DNA of 64,000 nucleotides from Malaya genurostris (Eukaryota > Arthropoda > Insecta > Diptera > Culicidae), in NCBI RefSeq assembly GCF_030247185.1, contig NC_080570.1, positions 76,995,132 through 77,059,131 on the forward strand. Direction: 5' to 3'. A program made the position numbers and the translations under genes. This document shows positions 1 to 13,182 of this stretch, piece by piece. The notes beneath the pieces are model-generated. The model was not told where the DNA came from. It searched no databases and was given only the letters and a program-made list of their open reading frames with translations. Positions within the stretch are counted from its first letter, which is position 1, and the number at the start of each line of letters is the position of its first letter.

Positions 1-812
1 AATTTAAATCGTTTCTTCGTCTATTATAAATGTATAACAATGATTTACTATAAATTGAATAACAGTTCATTAAAATCTGATTCAAAGTTAAGAGATCTTG
101 CGCGTCTGTCAAACTTATTCAGATGCTATTGCAGCAGATGTGCAGAGAAGTGCGGTATTGTCTTTTGCTGCCTGTAAATGTACAGGTAAAAGTGAGGAGC
201 TGCTACGGTTGAAAAACGTTTATGTTTTCACCAACACAAGTCCAAGCTCTCGACCAAACCCTCTCGATTACTGTGGTTTATGTTCGCAGCTTATAGCACA
301 TATTAAAACAACCCTAATCGAAGTTATTCTCCTTTCCACTCGAAACACACCGAAAAGTGTAAAGTCTCAGTATGATGTTGAATTTATGTTCTCTTTTGTA
401 CTCATCAGAGAACTCGTAATGAGAAGGGCGCTGTAAATAACCGCCAATTTCTCCGACAATGCGTTTATTGCCATATGATTATTGCTAGGATCAACAGGTA
501 GCATTAGACAAAGTTCACTAGCCTATCTTTGCCGTTAGAGTTCGTTCATACACTGCCCATACTTGCATATCAGTCCCATATGGAAAATCGTTATGTCGAG
601 AAAAAGACGATTAAAATTTTATTTTAGAATTTTTTGATTTATTGTGCTACCTAATGCTAAATCGTGGTATTATTACATGAAATATCGGTACTACACCTTT
701 GCTATTCCAATATCGAAACAAATGAAATTATTGATATTTGCACTGAATGGGACTGATATGCGTGTTCGGTATAAAAATACATAACATATTGAAAAAATTA
801 TACATATATATA
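1..812. other. AT-rich stretch without recognised genes
   Basis: No ORF here looks like a real protein: the 112-aa plus-strand frame at 98-436 has no recognisable motif. I see no splice-consistent exons, RNA gene or clear repeat. Confidence 0.5.
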
Positions 813-1860
813 CACGGGCAAAATTCCGATTCGAGAAATGAGCAAAACGAGTCATTATTTGGAGAAAATAGTGTATTTTCATGTTATGATAATACACTAT
901 GATTAAAAGTTCTCGGATCATGATCCATTTGGACTGATTTCGTAGAAATTTAGAGTAACGCATTTGACGTTGTTGGGTATAACTTCAGGTGTGTTTCTGC
1001 TACAATGGTAATCTTTGCAACATAAATTCAGGAGTTATGTTTTAAAATATGAAGATTTCAAATATGAATTAAATGGAATGGTGCGAAAGTGTGTAGAGTT
1101 GAGGATTTCAACTAATGTCTCCAATAATGTACATTTGAATAGCAAAACAGTGAAAAGCACAATAAATTTCTTTTAATCTGAAGCATCAAGAATTTAAATA
1201 TGTTTTTGAACAACCACGACACCTAAAATAACGCGTTTACTTGCGTTCATTACTTCAGTTTGGATTTTTTGTGTCAGAATTTGAAACACATAAACGAACT
1301 GCATGAAAAAACACGTGTGTATCAAACCTCTAAAAAAGATACTCTATGTCGAATTCTTGCAAATACCGCGGATCGATACCGATTTTCGTTAGATGGTGCT
1401 CCTAATTTACAGTCGAATTTATTTTTCGGTTTACGCTAGCTCTCGGAATATTATTTTAACAACAACAGTCTTATCGAATATGTAAGAATACATTCAGATA
1501 TATTCATACAAAATGTAAAACTAATGATGTCAATTTTCGGTTCATTATCTTTATGTTGTCAATTCTCTGTCAGCCGGTGGGTAAACCAACACAATTATAA
1601 AATGAATATGCTGCAGGATCAAGTAAAAATTTTCAGTAGTTCTTGCTTTTTGTCTTACCATTAATGTACTAAACAATCCATCACATCACATGAGACCGAG
1701 GGTTAAAAGTGATATCCGGATAGAAAATTGGAGTTACGAGCTTAAAAGAAATACATTCCTCAAGTAACGCATTTTCGGACCATGATTAATTTTCATGGGA
1801 GAAGATTTTTTGCTCATTGTGTCATGAGAAGTTAAAATGATTAGTTTCATGATTTTCTAA

Positions 1861-2022
<162 letters not shown>

Positions 2023-2057
2023 TTTATACTAGGAATATGACATTCAATAACATTGCC

Positions 2058-2120
2058 GAAAATCATTATTATTATTTTAATAATAACAATTATTATTATT
2101 ATCATTATTATTATTACTAT
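2058..2120. repeat. ATT/AAT trinucleotide-rich tract
   Basis: Short imperfect run of ATT/TTA trinucleotides next to the TA microsatellite. Confidence 0.8.
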
Positions 2121-2605
2121 TGTTTTGGGTTAGAGTAGAGTCCTACAGACGCATAGGCTACGTCGCCCCACTTGCACATTGAACCAAAGGAACCAAAGCC
2201 CAGAACCTTTTTGTCCCTGATGAATTTCTATTGGTCCAGAATTAGTTCGGGTGTCTGTAAGCGTTTGATCGTCCATTCGTTTTTTTTTTTCGTCATGTAC
2301 CTTTCTTCACTCACGTTTGTCACGTTTACTTCTTGCAATATAGGAAAACAATTGCTTTATCGCGTCTTCGAACTAGCATATTTGCTAGGATTAATTGTTA
2401 TGTTCTAATGATGATTGTGATTTTGCATAGTTTCTCAATGCCCCGATTGTAAGGGGCTGGGGTTCAATAGGAGATTAATAGTATCTATTATCTTTCTCCG
2501 GACAGTAGCCTAACATAGATGCCGTGTGGAATCCGGCGGAAAAAATGAGCCAAGAATAGATCCACTGGGCTCCTGCTTCCATGTCGTAAAAGGTGCACGG
2601 AAAGA
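2120..2605 (+). repeat. Fragment of a LOA-type LINE 5' region
   Basis: The block at about 2518-2595 matches 46828-46915, just upstream of ORF2 of the LOA-type LINE. Shared words include GCCGTGTGG, ATCCGGCGGA, GATCCACTGG and CCATGTCGTAAAAGG. The upstream part (2120-2500) is unlike the flanking arms and may belong to the same insertion. It also shares GTTTCTCAATGCCCCGATTG with 4971-4990. No coding capacity is visible. Confidence 0.55.
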
Positions 2606-3434
2606 AATCTGTTACTGCTGTCATGATTAGAAAATCATGAAACCAATCATTTTAACTTCTCATGAAACCATGAGCAAAAAGTCTTCTCCCATGAAAATTA
2701 ATCATGGTCCAAAATGCGTTATTTGAGTTTTACATTTTGTATGAATATATCTGAATGTATTCTTACATATTCGATGTGACTGTTGTTGCTAAAATAATAT
2801 TCCGAGAGATAACGTAAACCGAAAAATAATTTCGATGTTTTGAAAACAAAAATAGAAAAAATCGATTCGCGGTATTTGCAAGAATTCAACATAGAGTATC
2901 TTTTTAAGAGGTATGATTCACACGTGTATTTTCATGCAGTTCATTTATGTTTTCCAAATTCTGAAACAAAAAATCAAATCTGGAGCAATGAACGCAAGTA
3001 AACACGTTATTTTAGGTGTAGTGGTGGTCCAAAAACATATTTAAATTGTTGATGCTTCAGATTAAAAGAAATTCGTTGTGCTTTTCACTGTTTTGCTATT
3101 CAAATGTACATTATTTGAGACATTAGTTGAAATCGTATAAACAATACGCCACACACTTTCACACCATTCCATTTGATTCATACTTAAAATCTTCATATTT
3201 TTAAACATAACGCCTGAATTTATGTTGCAAAGATTACCATTGTAGCAGAAACACACCTGAAGTTATACCCAACAACGTCAAATGCGTTACGCTAAATTTC
3301 AACGAAATCAGTCCAAATGGATCATGATCCGAGAACTTTTAATCATGGTGTATTATCATAACATGAAAATATACTATTTTTCCCAAATCATGACTCGTTT
3401 TGCTCATTTCTTGAATCGGGATTTTGCCCGTGTG

Positions 3435-4483
3435 ACCATCGCAGGAGTTTCTTTTTCCTTTAAGTTATCAGATATTTTCAACGTTTCACTTTTAATTACT
3501 CTATTTTACTAAATTATCTCTTCATTCAACTCATCAATTTGCGGCTAGCTCCGGAAAAAAGTTTTATTTGGTATGTTTTCTTCTTCCATGTTTTTGCATG
3601 TCTTTCAAGATTATAAATTGAATGATAAAATATTGTGCAAATCCGGTAATATTAAAAAGTAACAGAGGTAACATTGGTATATTAAAAAACAGTAAAAAAT
3701 ATTTATTTGTTTGATAAACTAATAATTTTTTCTCGGTAGCCGGCTGCCCAGATCAACCAATATAACCAATTAATAATTTTAATAAATTATTAAACAACAA
3801 TCAAGTCGCGCGTGCAATCTGTTGACCTTTGTTTGGTGATTTTAAATGATTTTATGAAAATTTTTAGAATATGTCACTATAATGAATCAACTATTTTGTT
3901 TAAATCCTTTTCACTCATTTATTTTGTAGTAGGTAATTTCATTTAGAAAAAAATAGGCAAGTTTTTATTCGTTACGCGATAGTATTTCAAATTTTCCTTC
4001 TGTTTTCTCGAAAAAGAACTGTGAATCAAGACTTCCGGGGACCTCAGCATCGGATAACTTTCACTCGAGAAGCTAGTGAGTTTAGTGGTGCATCCGAGCA
4101 TCTTGACACTAGAACATACTAGGTCGCACGCGAATACTACCAGAACTGAAATTTATACTAACAAATATCCTTCTCCCGTGACACTTGTGGAGTACGCAGT
4201 AGTATATACGTTCTCTAGTAACAACAAGTGTTGGACTAACATCCCTTCCCATTCCTTAATCGATCTACGTTTGGGCCGGTACTGATCAATGAATTGTGGG
4301 ATTACCAGAAGATGTACATTGAAGCAGGCATGGCAAAAACACGGATCCGTTCTGCACGGTACTCACCTTCACTCATAAGCAAATCACCAGGAGTATTGAA
4401 TGCTACGTTTCGTGCCCGTGTTGAAAAACAAACACCGAACGCAGCAGAAAAAGCATCCGTAGCGGGTCGTGTAATTGTCAAGC
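3435..4483. other. Unassigned AT-rich DNA
   Basis: No recognisable gene or repeat. The plus-strand frames at 4076-4515 (69 and 73 aa) show no family motif. The segment from about 4030 is somewhat richer in GC and could be an old repeat. Confidence 0.4.
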
Positions 4484-4672
4484 AATGCCAATGCCTTGGT
4501 ATTACATACTTGTAGTGGAATTTGACCTCCTTTTTTTAACAGACTTCGCAGCCGATGCTACGATTCTACTGATACTACGAATCCTTCCAGGTCGAGGCTC
4601 GAACATACGACAACTGGTTTGTAAGACCAGCGCCTTATGCATTGAATCGCCAAAGCGGGACAAATAATTGTC
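4484..4672 (-). repeat. tRNA-derived SINE, copy 1
   Basis: On the minus strand it has a tRNA-like head: a GGCGCTGGTCTTACAAACCA anticodon-arm-like segment followed by a box B-like TGTTCGAGCCT (4595-4605). A body follows, containing CTGGAAGGATTCG and CGGCTGCGAAGTCTGTT. The body matches copies at 16612-16790 and 43420-43598, and a divergent plus-strand copy lies near 17480-17660. This is a low-copy, pol III-type retroposon family inside the window. Confidence 0.65.
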
Positions 4673-4805
4673 AAGCAACGGTGTTTGAATCTTCGGGCAG
4701 CACTGAAGTCGAGTGTCCCTGACTTCGGGAAAAACACAAACCGAGTGTTTCTGATTTTGCCTTATACGTTACTTGTACTATAATCGCCTATACCAACACG
4801 ATATG

Positions 4806-4850
4806 ATGAAAAATGCGTTTGAATGATTGAAAAATGCGTTTGAATGATTA
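4806..4850. repeat. Short tandem duplication
   Basis: The 20-bp unit GAAAAATGCGTTTGAATGAT occurs twice back to back. Confidence 0.85.
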
Positions 4851-4946
4851 ATACGCGGTTTCGGTGTATGCCGAGGCTTGAAACACCAGTGCCGAAAATA
4901 AAACAACCAATTCCGATCGGTAACGGAACAGCAACCAGGGGTGGTC

Positions 4947-4971
4947 GCTCAAGCTCAAGCTCAAGCTCAAG
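4947..4971. repeat. (CAAGCT)n microsatellite
   Basis: Four consecutive CTCAAG-type hexamers. The serine run in the frame across it is an artefact. Confidence 0.85.
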
Positions 4972-5092
4972 TTTCTCAATGCCCCGATTGTGTTCATTGC
5001 ATCATACTACTGCGAATTTATATGCTCGTTTGATATTGTTACGTTTTTTTCGTGTTTTCACTGCTCCGAAAGTATTAATCATTCTACTCTAA

Positions 5093-6017
5093 AACTTTGC
5101 TAGAATTGAGTCAATCCCCTAAGGTTACCTTTTTCAACTAAAAAAAGGAAAACAAAATAAGCCCAAGTTTGAAGCTTTTCTGTTTGTTTATGAACTTTTA
5201 ACATTTTTCATTCAATAAACAATAAGGTTGTTTATTTTGAATCACTTATTTGGAAGCTAAGAAAAACGACGCACATTTCATGTCTTGGGCAAATTATCTT
5301 TGTTAGGTTTTTCAGTATAGGCTGTTGAAAAAAGGCTGTTTTTTGTTAACCTGGAACTTCAAAAATCGGAAAATGCATGCATTTTTTGTTCTCCATCATT
5401 TCCATAACATTTGTTAGAATGTTATTGTTTTTCCCTGCAGACTATTCGCTCTCGATTTATCGTGAAAAATTCAACATATGAACAAAGCTTGCTTTTTAAT
5501 TTCCATTATATATACTTAGAACGAGAGTATTATTTTAATGTGATTCAATATATTTTGTCTAATAGAATTTTAGGTATTGTAATTTAAGTTTCCACTAACT
5601 GTTTGTTAATTGCAATATCTTTGACCATGTCAGTTGTATTGCTTGAAAACAAACAGCATGAAACTTATTTTGAAACAAGAATTGTCAAAACATAGTTGTT
5701 TATGCCATTCCCAACAAGTTTATGTTCGGAAATGGTTGCAGCTTTTGCAGGTCTAAAATTGATTATATTGAACTTATGGTTCAATAAATGGTTAATCTCG
5801 CCAAACATCAGACAAAGCTTTCTTTATTCATTAGTTCTAGTCCCAACAATTCGTATAATTGTCCCATAATCAGAACATTAGCACATACAACGTAGCTTTC
5901 GGTTTAGTGATTAGTTTTCTAAGTTCCCCGAAGGAAACAGAATAAAAAGCAGTGCGCAGAATTCAGAATTCTGGCCGCCCGAAAACCATGCTTGGTCCGC
6001 AGCAGCAATCTGCAAAC
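5093..6017. other. Unassigned AT-rich DNA
   Basis: No supported gene or named repeat on either strand. Confidence 0.4.
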
Positions 6018-6180
6018 ACATTTGAATCCAGAAACCGGATAAAAACATTTGTTTCGGAAGAACCGGGCTAGTATTTCTCCGGTTCTTGCATTCCAAGTAT
6101 TGTCCGATTCTTACAAAAATATGTTTTCAAGGATTTGTGCATTGCAAAATCCGTGCCCTATTTTTGCACTCAATATTTTT
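6018..6180. repeat. CAAAAACCGG repeat family, copy 1 (diverged)
   Basis: Contains AAACCGGATAAAAACATTTG, GGTTCTTGCATTCCAAG and TTTTTGCACTCAATATTTTT, matching the organisation of the copies at 12985-13180 and 25745-25990. Ends of the family resemble short inverted repeats built on GCAAAAACCGG, as in a MITE. Confidence 0.55.
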
Positions 6181-7440
6181 AATTAAGTTTTTTAATTCCA
6201 AAATTCATAAACAAGTTTTCTAAGCTACTTCAGCCGTTCATATGCGATTAGCAAAAGTTTACATATATTTTTACATTCTAATGAACAATCTTAAATTCTT
6301 TATCGGAAAATATTGTACAAAATGACTTCGTTCGTAATGTATAAAAAAAAAAACTAAAAACCATACGGCACTGTTAGGTATACTAGTGTACGCAGTAAAG
6401 CAGATTACTAATGCCGTTTTGTTTTTCACTTTCTAGCAGAATTGCAATATTCTGACGGTGTTTCATTGCCATTTCTGCTCGAAAGTGCAAAACCAGAGCA
6501 ATCCACGCCACCAGTGTTTTTCAATGAAAAACGCCAAAACAACCCTCTCAGCAGCTCGTTCAATTTTGTTGGTCTTTGAGCGATTGTTGAACGACATATT
6601 GCACGAAATATTCGTTCAATTTGCTGGAACGGTTTGTTGATGTTTTTTCTCTAGCAAAAATAGTGTGAAAATTAAGTGTTACCTTTACATAGAAAGAAAA
6701 TTTGTTGTTATTCTACGTGAAGTAGAAGTATTGTGCAGGTATGTATTGTTAGTTTAAACAAATAAGTGGAGAAAACTTCAGAAATTCTGCAGTAAAGCTA
6801 GTCCAACGGGGCTCCAACTCCTCATGTTAAAAATGGCTCAACAATGGACCTCTGTCTGCTGGGTTTGTTGAACGAAAAAAATGGCATTCGGTTCAACGGT
6901 CTGTTTTAAAATCGGCGAACGAAGGTCCCGTGTTGGCCTCCCGTTGAACGATAGATTGGATTTTCATTGGACCAATGATCCAACGTATTGGACCAATGAA
7001 GGACCACCGTTGAACGTTTTTTTCTAAGAGGGAAGAAGGAGACAAATTGCAAGAAATTTGAATAAAGTAAGTCGATTTGGTATTGCTTGTCTTTTTCTCA
7101 ATAGATGGAGTTGCGCTGTGTAAGTTATATGCGGTGAAAAAGCTCCGATGTTTGTTATATGTCATTCAAAAGCTCTGTAATAGACTTATGAAGCTTGCCA
7201 AATTTCACTTCCACACTTTTAAAGTCGGCTATATTTCTCATAGATTGATTTCACTAGGGTATCGCATAAGATTTCGAACTATTCAGTAAATTTGTTTGTC
7301 ATTTAAATGGGTGTCATTTCATTTAATAAAATAACAATTGGAATTAGTCTCAATACATGTATAACAGATAAATAGTATGAATTAAGTTATATTCTGGTAT
7401 GAAGGTAAGGACAAAAGATATGAAGATAAATCTGTTTTGA
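6181..7440. repeat. Region with GTTGAACG / ATTGGACC repeat modules
   Basis: Two modules (about 6430-6660 and 6830-7030) are rich in repeated words such as GTTGAACG, GGTTCAACGG and TTGGACCAATGA. The 6580-6645 part recurs at about 45770-45835. These look like decayed MITE-type repeats. No coding region is supported. Confidence 0.4.
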
Positions 7441-9218
7441 TCCAACTAGTGGTGTAATGATGCTTTTCTCATATTCTCATATATTATAATATAGTATTCT
7501 TCAAAATAATTTGTTCTGATTCTTGAAAGACAACGTAAAAGTTTGTTTGTGTACAAAAATGAAACAGTTCAAAGATCGATTAGGCCACCTCTGGAAAAAC
7601 AAAGTTAGTTCCACTATTTCAGGTGAATTCGGAACTAACATTACCTGATTTCTGAACATGACCTACAAACTCCATTAGCCTTAATTTGAGTTAGGCATCG
7701 TACTTTAAACGATGGTTAGAAATTTTATACACTTTTAATTATGTAATTCCGCACACGGAAGACCATCCGAATCCGACATTCGGCAAAGTAAAAAAGGGCG
7801 GGTAATGTCAGTGACATAACTGGATGCCGTGAAAACGAAAACAACTGACATGTACCTTAACACTTCTAAATATCAATTAGTTGATCAATTGTATGAATTA
7901 TGCATTCCTTTTTTTTCACATTTTCCGTAAAAACAAAGAAGGCTTCACTTGATCTCGATTACTGTGACTTTCACACAGCGAAAAGTGCACAAATCTAATC
8001 AAACAGTTCTAGATATGCACTAATCTGAGGATATTTACCTTCGATTTACGAAGAAGAAACCCTAATGATTCTTTAGAAAACTTTTAGAGCCATTAGAACG
8101 GTTGATTTTGTGTGATGCTCTCCGCCGTTGTCCCCTTTTAGTTATTTTTTCAGCAATGCGAACGACTAGTAGCTGTGACGAAATTGCTCTTGTCGGAAGT
8201 GAAACTAGCTTTGCAAACGACACAATACATCTGCTCGCAGTGGCGATAGAATTCAAACTGATCCAATTTTTGTAAGGATGTTTCTTTTTACGTGATTTTG
8301 TTGTAGTTTTTTTTCACTAATGGGTGGTCCTAACGGCTATAAAAATAGCAGCATATAGAATTTTAATGTCGATTATTTCATTTTGGATTTGCATAATTCA
8401 TTGAAAGAAACTATCAGAATGCTGCACGGGATTCATTCCTGCCTTTCAGAAGGACCAAACTTGTGAAACTTACTACGATATTAAGCACTGTTCGGATTTG
8501 TTTTACAGCAGCAGATATTTTGTTCTCTTCCTCAGAACGCGTTCTGATTGGCTATACACGTTTGAGTTGATAAATTTCGATTCTATTGGTAGTTAGATTA
8601 TATAAATCCTTTCACGGATCATTGAGCTATGAGCTTTAAAAATACGAGAAAGGCAAACGCGCCTTATGAATTATGATACTCGTTTATACCAAACATTTCA
8701 GAAAAGTTTAATTTTGAATTATTTGAGATTATGTTACACAATTGAAAATTTTATCATTAAATTGTGATCATATTTCCGATGACATGTAGCAAAAATTATG
8801 TTGGTTCGTTAGATAGATATTCACGATCAAAAACTTATCACTCTCTCAGAGGTAAATTTTGAAATCAATGGTCATTGTCAGTAGACGGCAAAACAAATTA
8901 ATTTCGGCTTTCCTGATTCCCGGTTAACGACCGAAGATTGTGAATATAGACTCTAAAATAAATCCCAGTCACTTTCCTCGAACCGACTTCTGTTATACCG
9001 GTTTCCTGTTTCGGAAGTACCTGAAAAACTGGAACTCACTTCGTTTTCTCAGAAATGCCCTAATCAATCTGAGAAATGTTTCGCTCAGTAGGTTATACTA
9101 GTTTTGGAAAGAACCTTTTTCTTTTTCAAGAATCAAAAAAAAATTATTTTCAATAATACCATACATTATATGAGAATATGAGAAACATGAGAAAGTCATC
9201 ATTACATCACTAGGTGGA
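7441..9218. repeat. MITE-like element with TIR-like ends, host to a nested repeat
   Basis: The left end (7441-7490) carries CTAGTGGTGTAATGATGC followed by TTTCTCATATTCTCATAT. The right end (about 9165-9218) is its reverse complement with mismatches. The same end sequence recurs at 41643 and 42533, and as a relic near 23950. The interior holds the 1.1-kb repeat described separately. Exact ends are uncertain because similar sequence continues past the right end. Confidence 0.5.
7793..8852 (-). repeat. 1.1-kb dispersed repeat, copy A
   Basis: Nearly the whole block occurs again, inverted, at 55690-56850. Shared landmarks in order: GGGCGGGTAATGTCAGTG, GACATGTACCTTAACACTT, GATCTCGATTACTGTGA, GGACCACCC-type sequence, AACGCGTTCTGATTGGC, GAGAAAGGCAAACGCGCCTT and GATCAAAAACTTATCAC. 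The minus-strand frame at 8062-8256 is shared with the other copy but reads as a repeat shadow. I do not recognise the family. Confidence 0.65.
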
Positions 9219-9834
9219 TACAAACGGATTTTTTAATACATATCTCCCTGTAACTTCGGAACCGGAAGTCGTTTTCAAATATTATTCAGAAAGTTTGTAT
9301 GGAACAGACATCTTCGAGAAAATACACTCATACACGAACATTGTGCGTACTCGACGAACTGATTGAAAGGTATATGACACTCGGCCATTCTATCTCGGTT
9401 CGAAAGTTATATAACCTCTTTTGTGAGACAGTCAAAACGTACTGAATTGCAAGGGTGAAAATCCCACATAGAGGAAGAAATGGTCAAAATAAGCGCCACG
9501 AGTTCAAAAGGTTTATTCGGACGAAGTAATTAAAATACGTATGAAGCTAATGTTTAAATCACAGTGAAGCTCCAATTGTGAATTCTTCTGTTTCGACAGA
9601 TTTCGCACTCGATGTTTAGGTTGTAGACACAGAGTGAGCGCGAAAAGCTGAGCCGAACTTGGTCTGGCCAATACGGAAAATAAGCTTGCAGCAAATTAAA
9701 GGGCCCTGCCAAAGTGAAGGCTGAGAAGATTTCTAATTTGTATTCTGACAGGATCCTTTTGATTTACTGCTAGTATGTTTCCCTTTTGATCTGCCAATGT
9801 AAGTCACCATGTACTGAGGAAATTATAGCGAGGG
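9219..9834. other. Unassigned, with an Aedes-type MITE fragment
   Basis: The part at 9240-9430 (GGAACCGGAAGTCG, then a CGACGAACTG...GACACTCGGCC string) resembles 42770-42880, a repeat style common in culicine genomes. The rest is unassigned. Confidence 0.4.
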
Positions 9835-9915
9835 ACCCGAACCTATTGACTCTAAGAATCCTTTCGATGAAACCAGTGCCTTACGCCTTGAACCATTGAT
9901 CGATGTGGCAGACAC
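9835..9915 (-). repeat. tRNA-like (SINE-like) fragment
   Basis: On the minus strand TGGTTCAAGGCGTAAGGC is followed by AGGTTCGGGTCCC, a good box B match. A GAAAGGATTCTTAG string resembles the body of the SINE at 4484-4672. Likely a decayed SINE, not a functional tRNA, because a consistent cloverleaf cannot be drawn. Confidence 0.35.
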
Positions 9916-12900
9916 TTAGATTAGTTAGGGCTGTGATTGAAATTGAATAATAAACCTTCCGCGATTTGTAAATAACTTATATTTCCACTTTCATATAAAT
10001 AATAATCAAAAATACGTTTAGCATACACTTACACAATGTTTCATTATGCTTAACCTTAATGGTTGGTTTATGCTCTGTATCGCTGCAAATGAGAGTCAGT
10101 TTTCTTATTTGTTTGATCGTTCTCATGTATGCGGTCGCCAATTTGATTTCTTAATTTATTATTAAATGTCACCAGTTTGTTTTCCTCTTTTTTATAAAGT
10201 CCCATTTCTGATGCCGTTTAAATTTTCCGGTGCTAACTTTTTCGCAATTAATGACTCGGATTTTCGCTGGATGTTGGCTGGGTTTCACGAAGTGCTTTGT
10301 TAACAGTGATACAGCTTAGTTGAAATAAATTTACTTTTAAATATCACCTCTTCGTGGTGGCTGTTGTTTTGTATGAAGTTGAAAGATTTTTCTTCAGTTA
10401 TCTCAAATACGGAGGGATAGGAGTATGTTCATTTAATTTTCAGTGTTTTTCGAATCACGGTTCTTATCCGTTTGAAATGATAACACATTTATTGTTTTGG
10501 GTCGAGGTTGTTAGATACTTTCAATGTGATTGGCTCGTTTATAGTAGCATTAGTGTTCTTTTAATGTTAGATAAAGCTTTCAGTGTTTATTTTGTGGGGG
10601 ATTAATTGATAGGTTTGATGCTTAGGGGTATTCCGTGGATCTTCTTTTTGGTTATTCTAGACACATAAGCATTTGTCTTAAGGGATTTGGTTGTGTTTAA
10701 ACGTGTTTGATAGAGTAACACATGTCTAAACCATTACGAAGCATTATAATGCATAGTGCATTTGATATGAAAGCATTTCAAAAATATATAAATTAATTTG
10801 GCGCCAAAAGGTTACCTACGTAGAATTTTCGTTTTACATATCATTTGTTACTAGTTTCTGTAAAATAAAATAGTATTCATAAGAATATGAATAATATGGA
10901 CAGTTGTTTTTCTAATACGTAAACCATCTTGGCAAAATACTGATCCTTGCAGAGTAATATTTATTTGGATTAATTTGAAACGCTCAACAGTTGACCGAAC
11001 ATAATGATTTTATTTTAATACATACTTAGAGACGTAAAAACTTCTAGCATTTAGATAAATCATTGTTTAACAATTAATAAACTGCTGTTCATTACGAATA
11101 ATAATTCTTTTGTTGTAGGCTGTACAAACCTACAATACACTATTGTCGCATAGTTTCATCAGAAATAAAACTGCTGCAATCATAAAAAACAATCCGATTT
11201 TTTAATTGAATGCAAATTTATGAACGCTTTCGAGCTGCTCGCATCTGCTATTGAAGTGGAGATACCGTGTGTGGCCAGCACACACGTAGGCTTAACATGG
11301 ATTAGTATTAGATGGCAAACTACCGAGATTTGACCGAACTCTTAATATGATAGTTAGCTATGGTATTCTCAACGCTTAAGGTGCGTTTTGAAATATTTAA
11401 CAATATAAAAATAAATAATTCTGGTATGTGCTTGATTGATAGTTTGCAATAGTAAGAAGTTTTTATTAAAAAGCTAATGAAAAATAATCTTGTCGACAGT
11501 GCACTTCTACATCACATAAAAGCTCGAATAGCTTGTAAAAAGCTTTATACTTGCAATATTGATTTTATCCAAATACACTGTCGCTGTTAGGCAAACTGAC
11601 TTTACGAGAGAAAGGCTGCTTGTGAATTTCGAACGGATGCACCCTCGCATCGATCGTTCGAGATTTGGATGCTAACTTTAAGCTACGCTAATCATTTGTT
11701 TATACCAAATAGTTGTGTAAAATGTGTAGCACTAATTTGTGCATATCATGATGATTCATTGGCGTACTATTAAGATAAAATATGCACTTTTTTTTAAATG
11801 AAAACAATTGTATAATTTTCAATTTGTTCTGTATTTGCCATTGGCCAGGATTTCTTAAACTTACAGTAAATTGCCAAGTTAACTTTATTGCGTAATTCAG
11901 ATATTAATATGAGTAGCATGTTTATGCTTGTCATGGGTCTTAAATTGATATGCAAAAATTGATGCATCCCATCCTGCTCAACTTTGCTATCCGGGCAGCG
12001 ACAAGTTAACTATATTTACGACTAGTTGAACAATCGGAAAATCATTTTGAATTGGCAAGTTATCTATGGCTTGGAATTGGTATCATGATCAACACTTTAA
12101 CGAGTCTAACCCAAACTAAACTAACGGCTATAATTTTATTTGCAACCTAGATCTAATCTTCCATTCTATTGCTGAGCATTACATTGTGCTCCTACTGTAA
12201 CTGATAATTCCCATTGCTATTCAATGGTTCTATTTTATGAATTATATTTCCCTATTCTTCCTGGAACATCATGAATTCAGTTTCATTGGGTGAGTGTTTA
12301 AGAAACTGCATTGCAGTGCAGTTTGGCAAGTGTGGGTACGTGTAAATAAAAGATATTTTTTATCAACATTAATTTCAACAGTTGTACATTTACATATGAC
12401 AATCGATACGCGGGAATGGTACAGGATAATGTCAATCATTACTTCTCGTTTTCATGGTAGCATTTTAAATAGAAGCGTAGTATAAAAACAAATTTCGAAA
12501 ACAGCAGAAGAACATTTTTGAAGATGAGTAAAAAGCCATAGAAACCAATTATTGTTCGGATATTTATGTGCTGCATTTCTTTTAAATTATTATTTCCTCG
12601 TAGGACTTTTACTTATGGTAACTAAAATAGTCATATCGCATAACAATACGAATGATAATTTACTACTAAACTTCTGAATGATACGAAGAATCCAACTTGA
12701 TTAAATGATTCATAATAAGATAAAGGTGGTAATATTACTTTTAAGCAACATTATTTATCCAACGAGCATTGTGGCCGGTGGCATTATTTTTTAATGAACA
12801 TTCCTATGTTTATAAACATGGAGAGCAGAAGCGAAATTTCTACCACCAGACCAGACTACTTTTTTGCCATGATCCAGTGTAATTCTCGCGATTGCGAGTA

Positions 12901-12984
12901 ACGACTTGGTTCGGATGTATTGTACATATTCTGAACAATGAAATCAAATAGACGTTCGAATACTCTAATTGTAGTCATCAGATA
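9916..12984. other. Long AT-rich stretch without recognised features
   Basis: No ORF longer than 83 aa, and none with recognisable motifs. I see no clear repeats or splice-consistent exons. It may be intergenic or intronic. Confidence 0.5.
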
Positions 12985-13180
12985 ATGGTTGAATGCAAAA
13001 ACCGACTAAAACGTTGGAAGCAAAAACCGGACTCGTATTTTGCAACGCAAGAATCGTTTAAAAATATCTTTTTTGTAAGAACCAGATAAACAAACTTTGA
13101 ATGCAAAAACCATACAAAAACTTAACCGGTTCTTCAAAAAAAAAATTTTTTTTCATCCTGTTTTTGCACTCAAAGTTTTT
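12985..13180. repeat. CAAAAACCGG repeat family, copy 2
   Basis: GAATGCAAAAACCGACTAAA, then GCAAAAACCGGACTCG, GCAAGAATCGTTTAAA and AACTTAACCGGTTCTTC, closing with a TTTTTGCACTCAAAG string. It aligns along its length with 25745-25990. Confidence 0.65.
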
Positions 13181-13182
13181 AC

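Noticed and set aside
691..963. 90-aa ORF similar to the 76-aa ORF at 3282-3512, suggesting a conserved protein
   Set aside because: The two lie in the arms of one inverted repeat, and frame changes and low-complexity ends show no coding constraint.
8062..8256. 64-aa ORF shared with 56364-56573
   Set aside because: The whole surrounding 1.1 kb is shared, and indels differ between the two frames, so it is repeat sequence.
7441..9218. Treating 7441-9218 as a complete autonomous transposon
   Set aside because: No transposase, and similar sequence continues past the right end, so the boundaries are not secure.
9835..9915. A functional tRNA gene on the minus strand
   Set aside because: Box B fits, but stems do not pair into a full cloverleaf and the body resembles the local SINE family.
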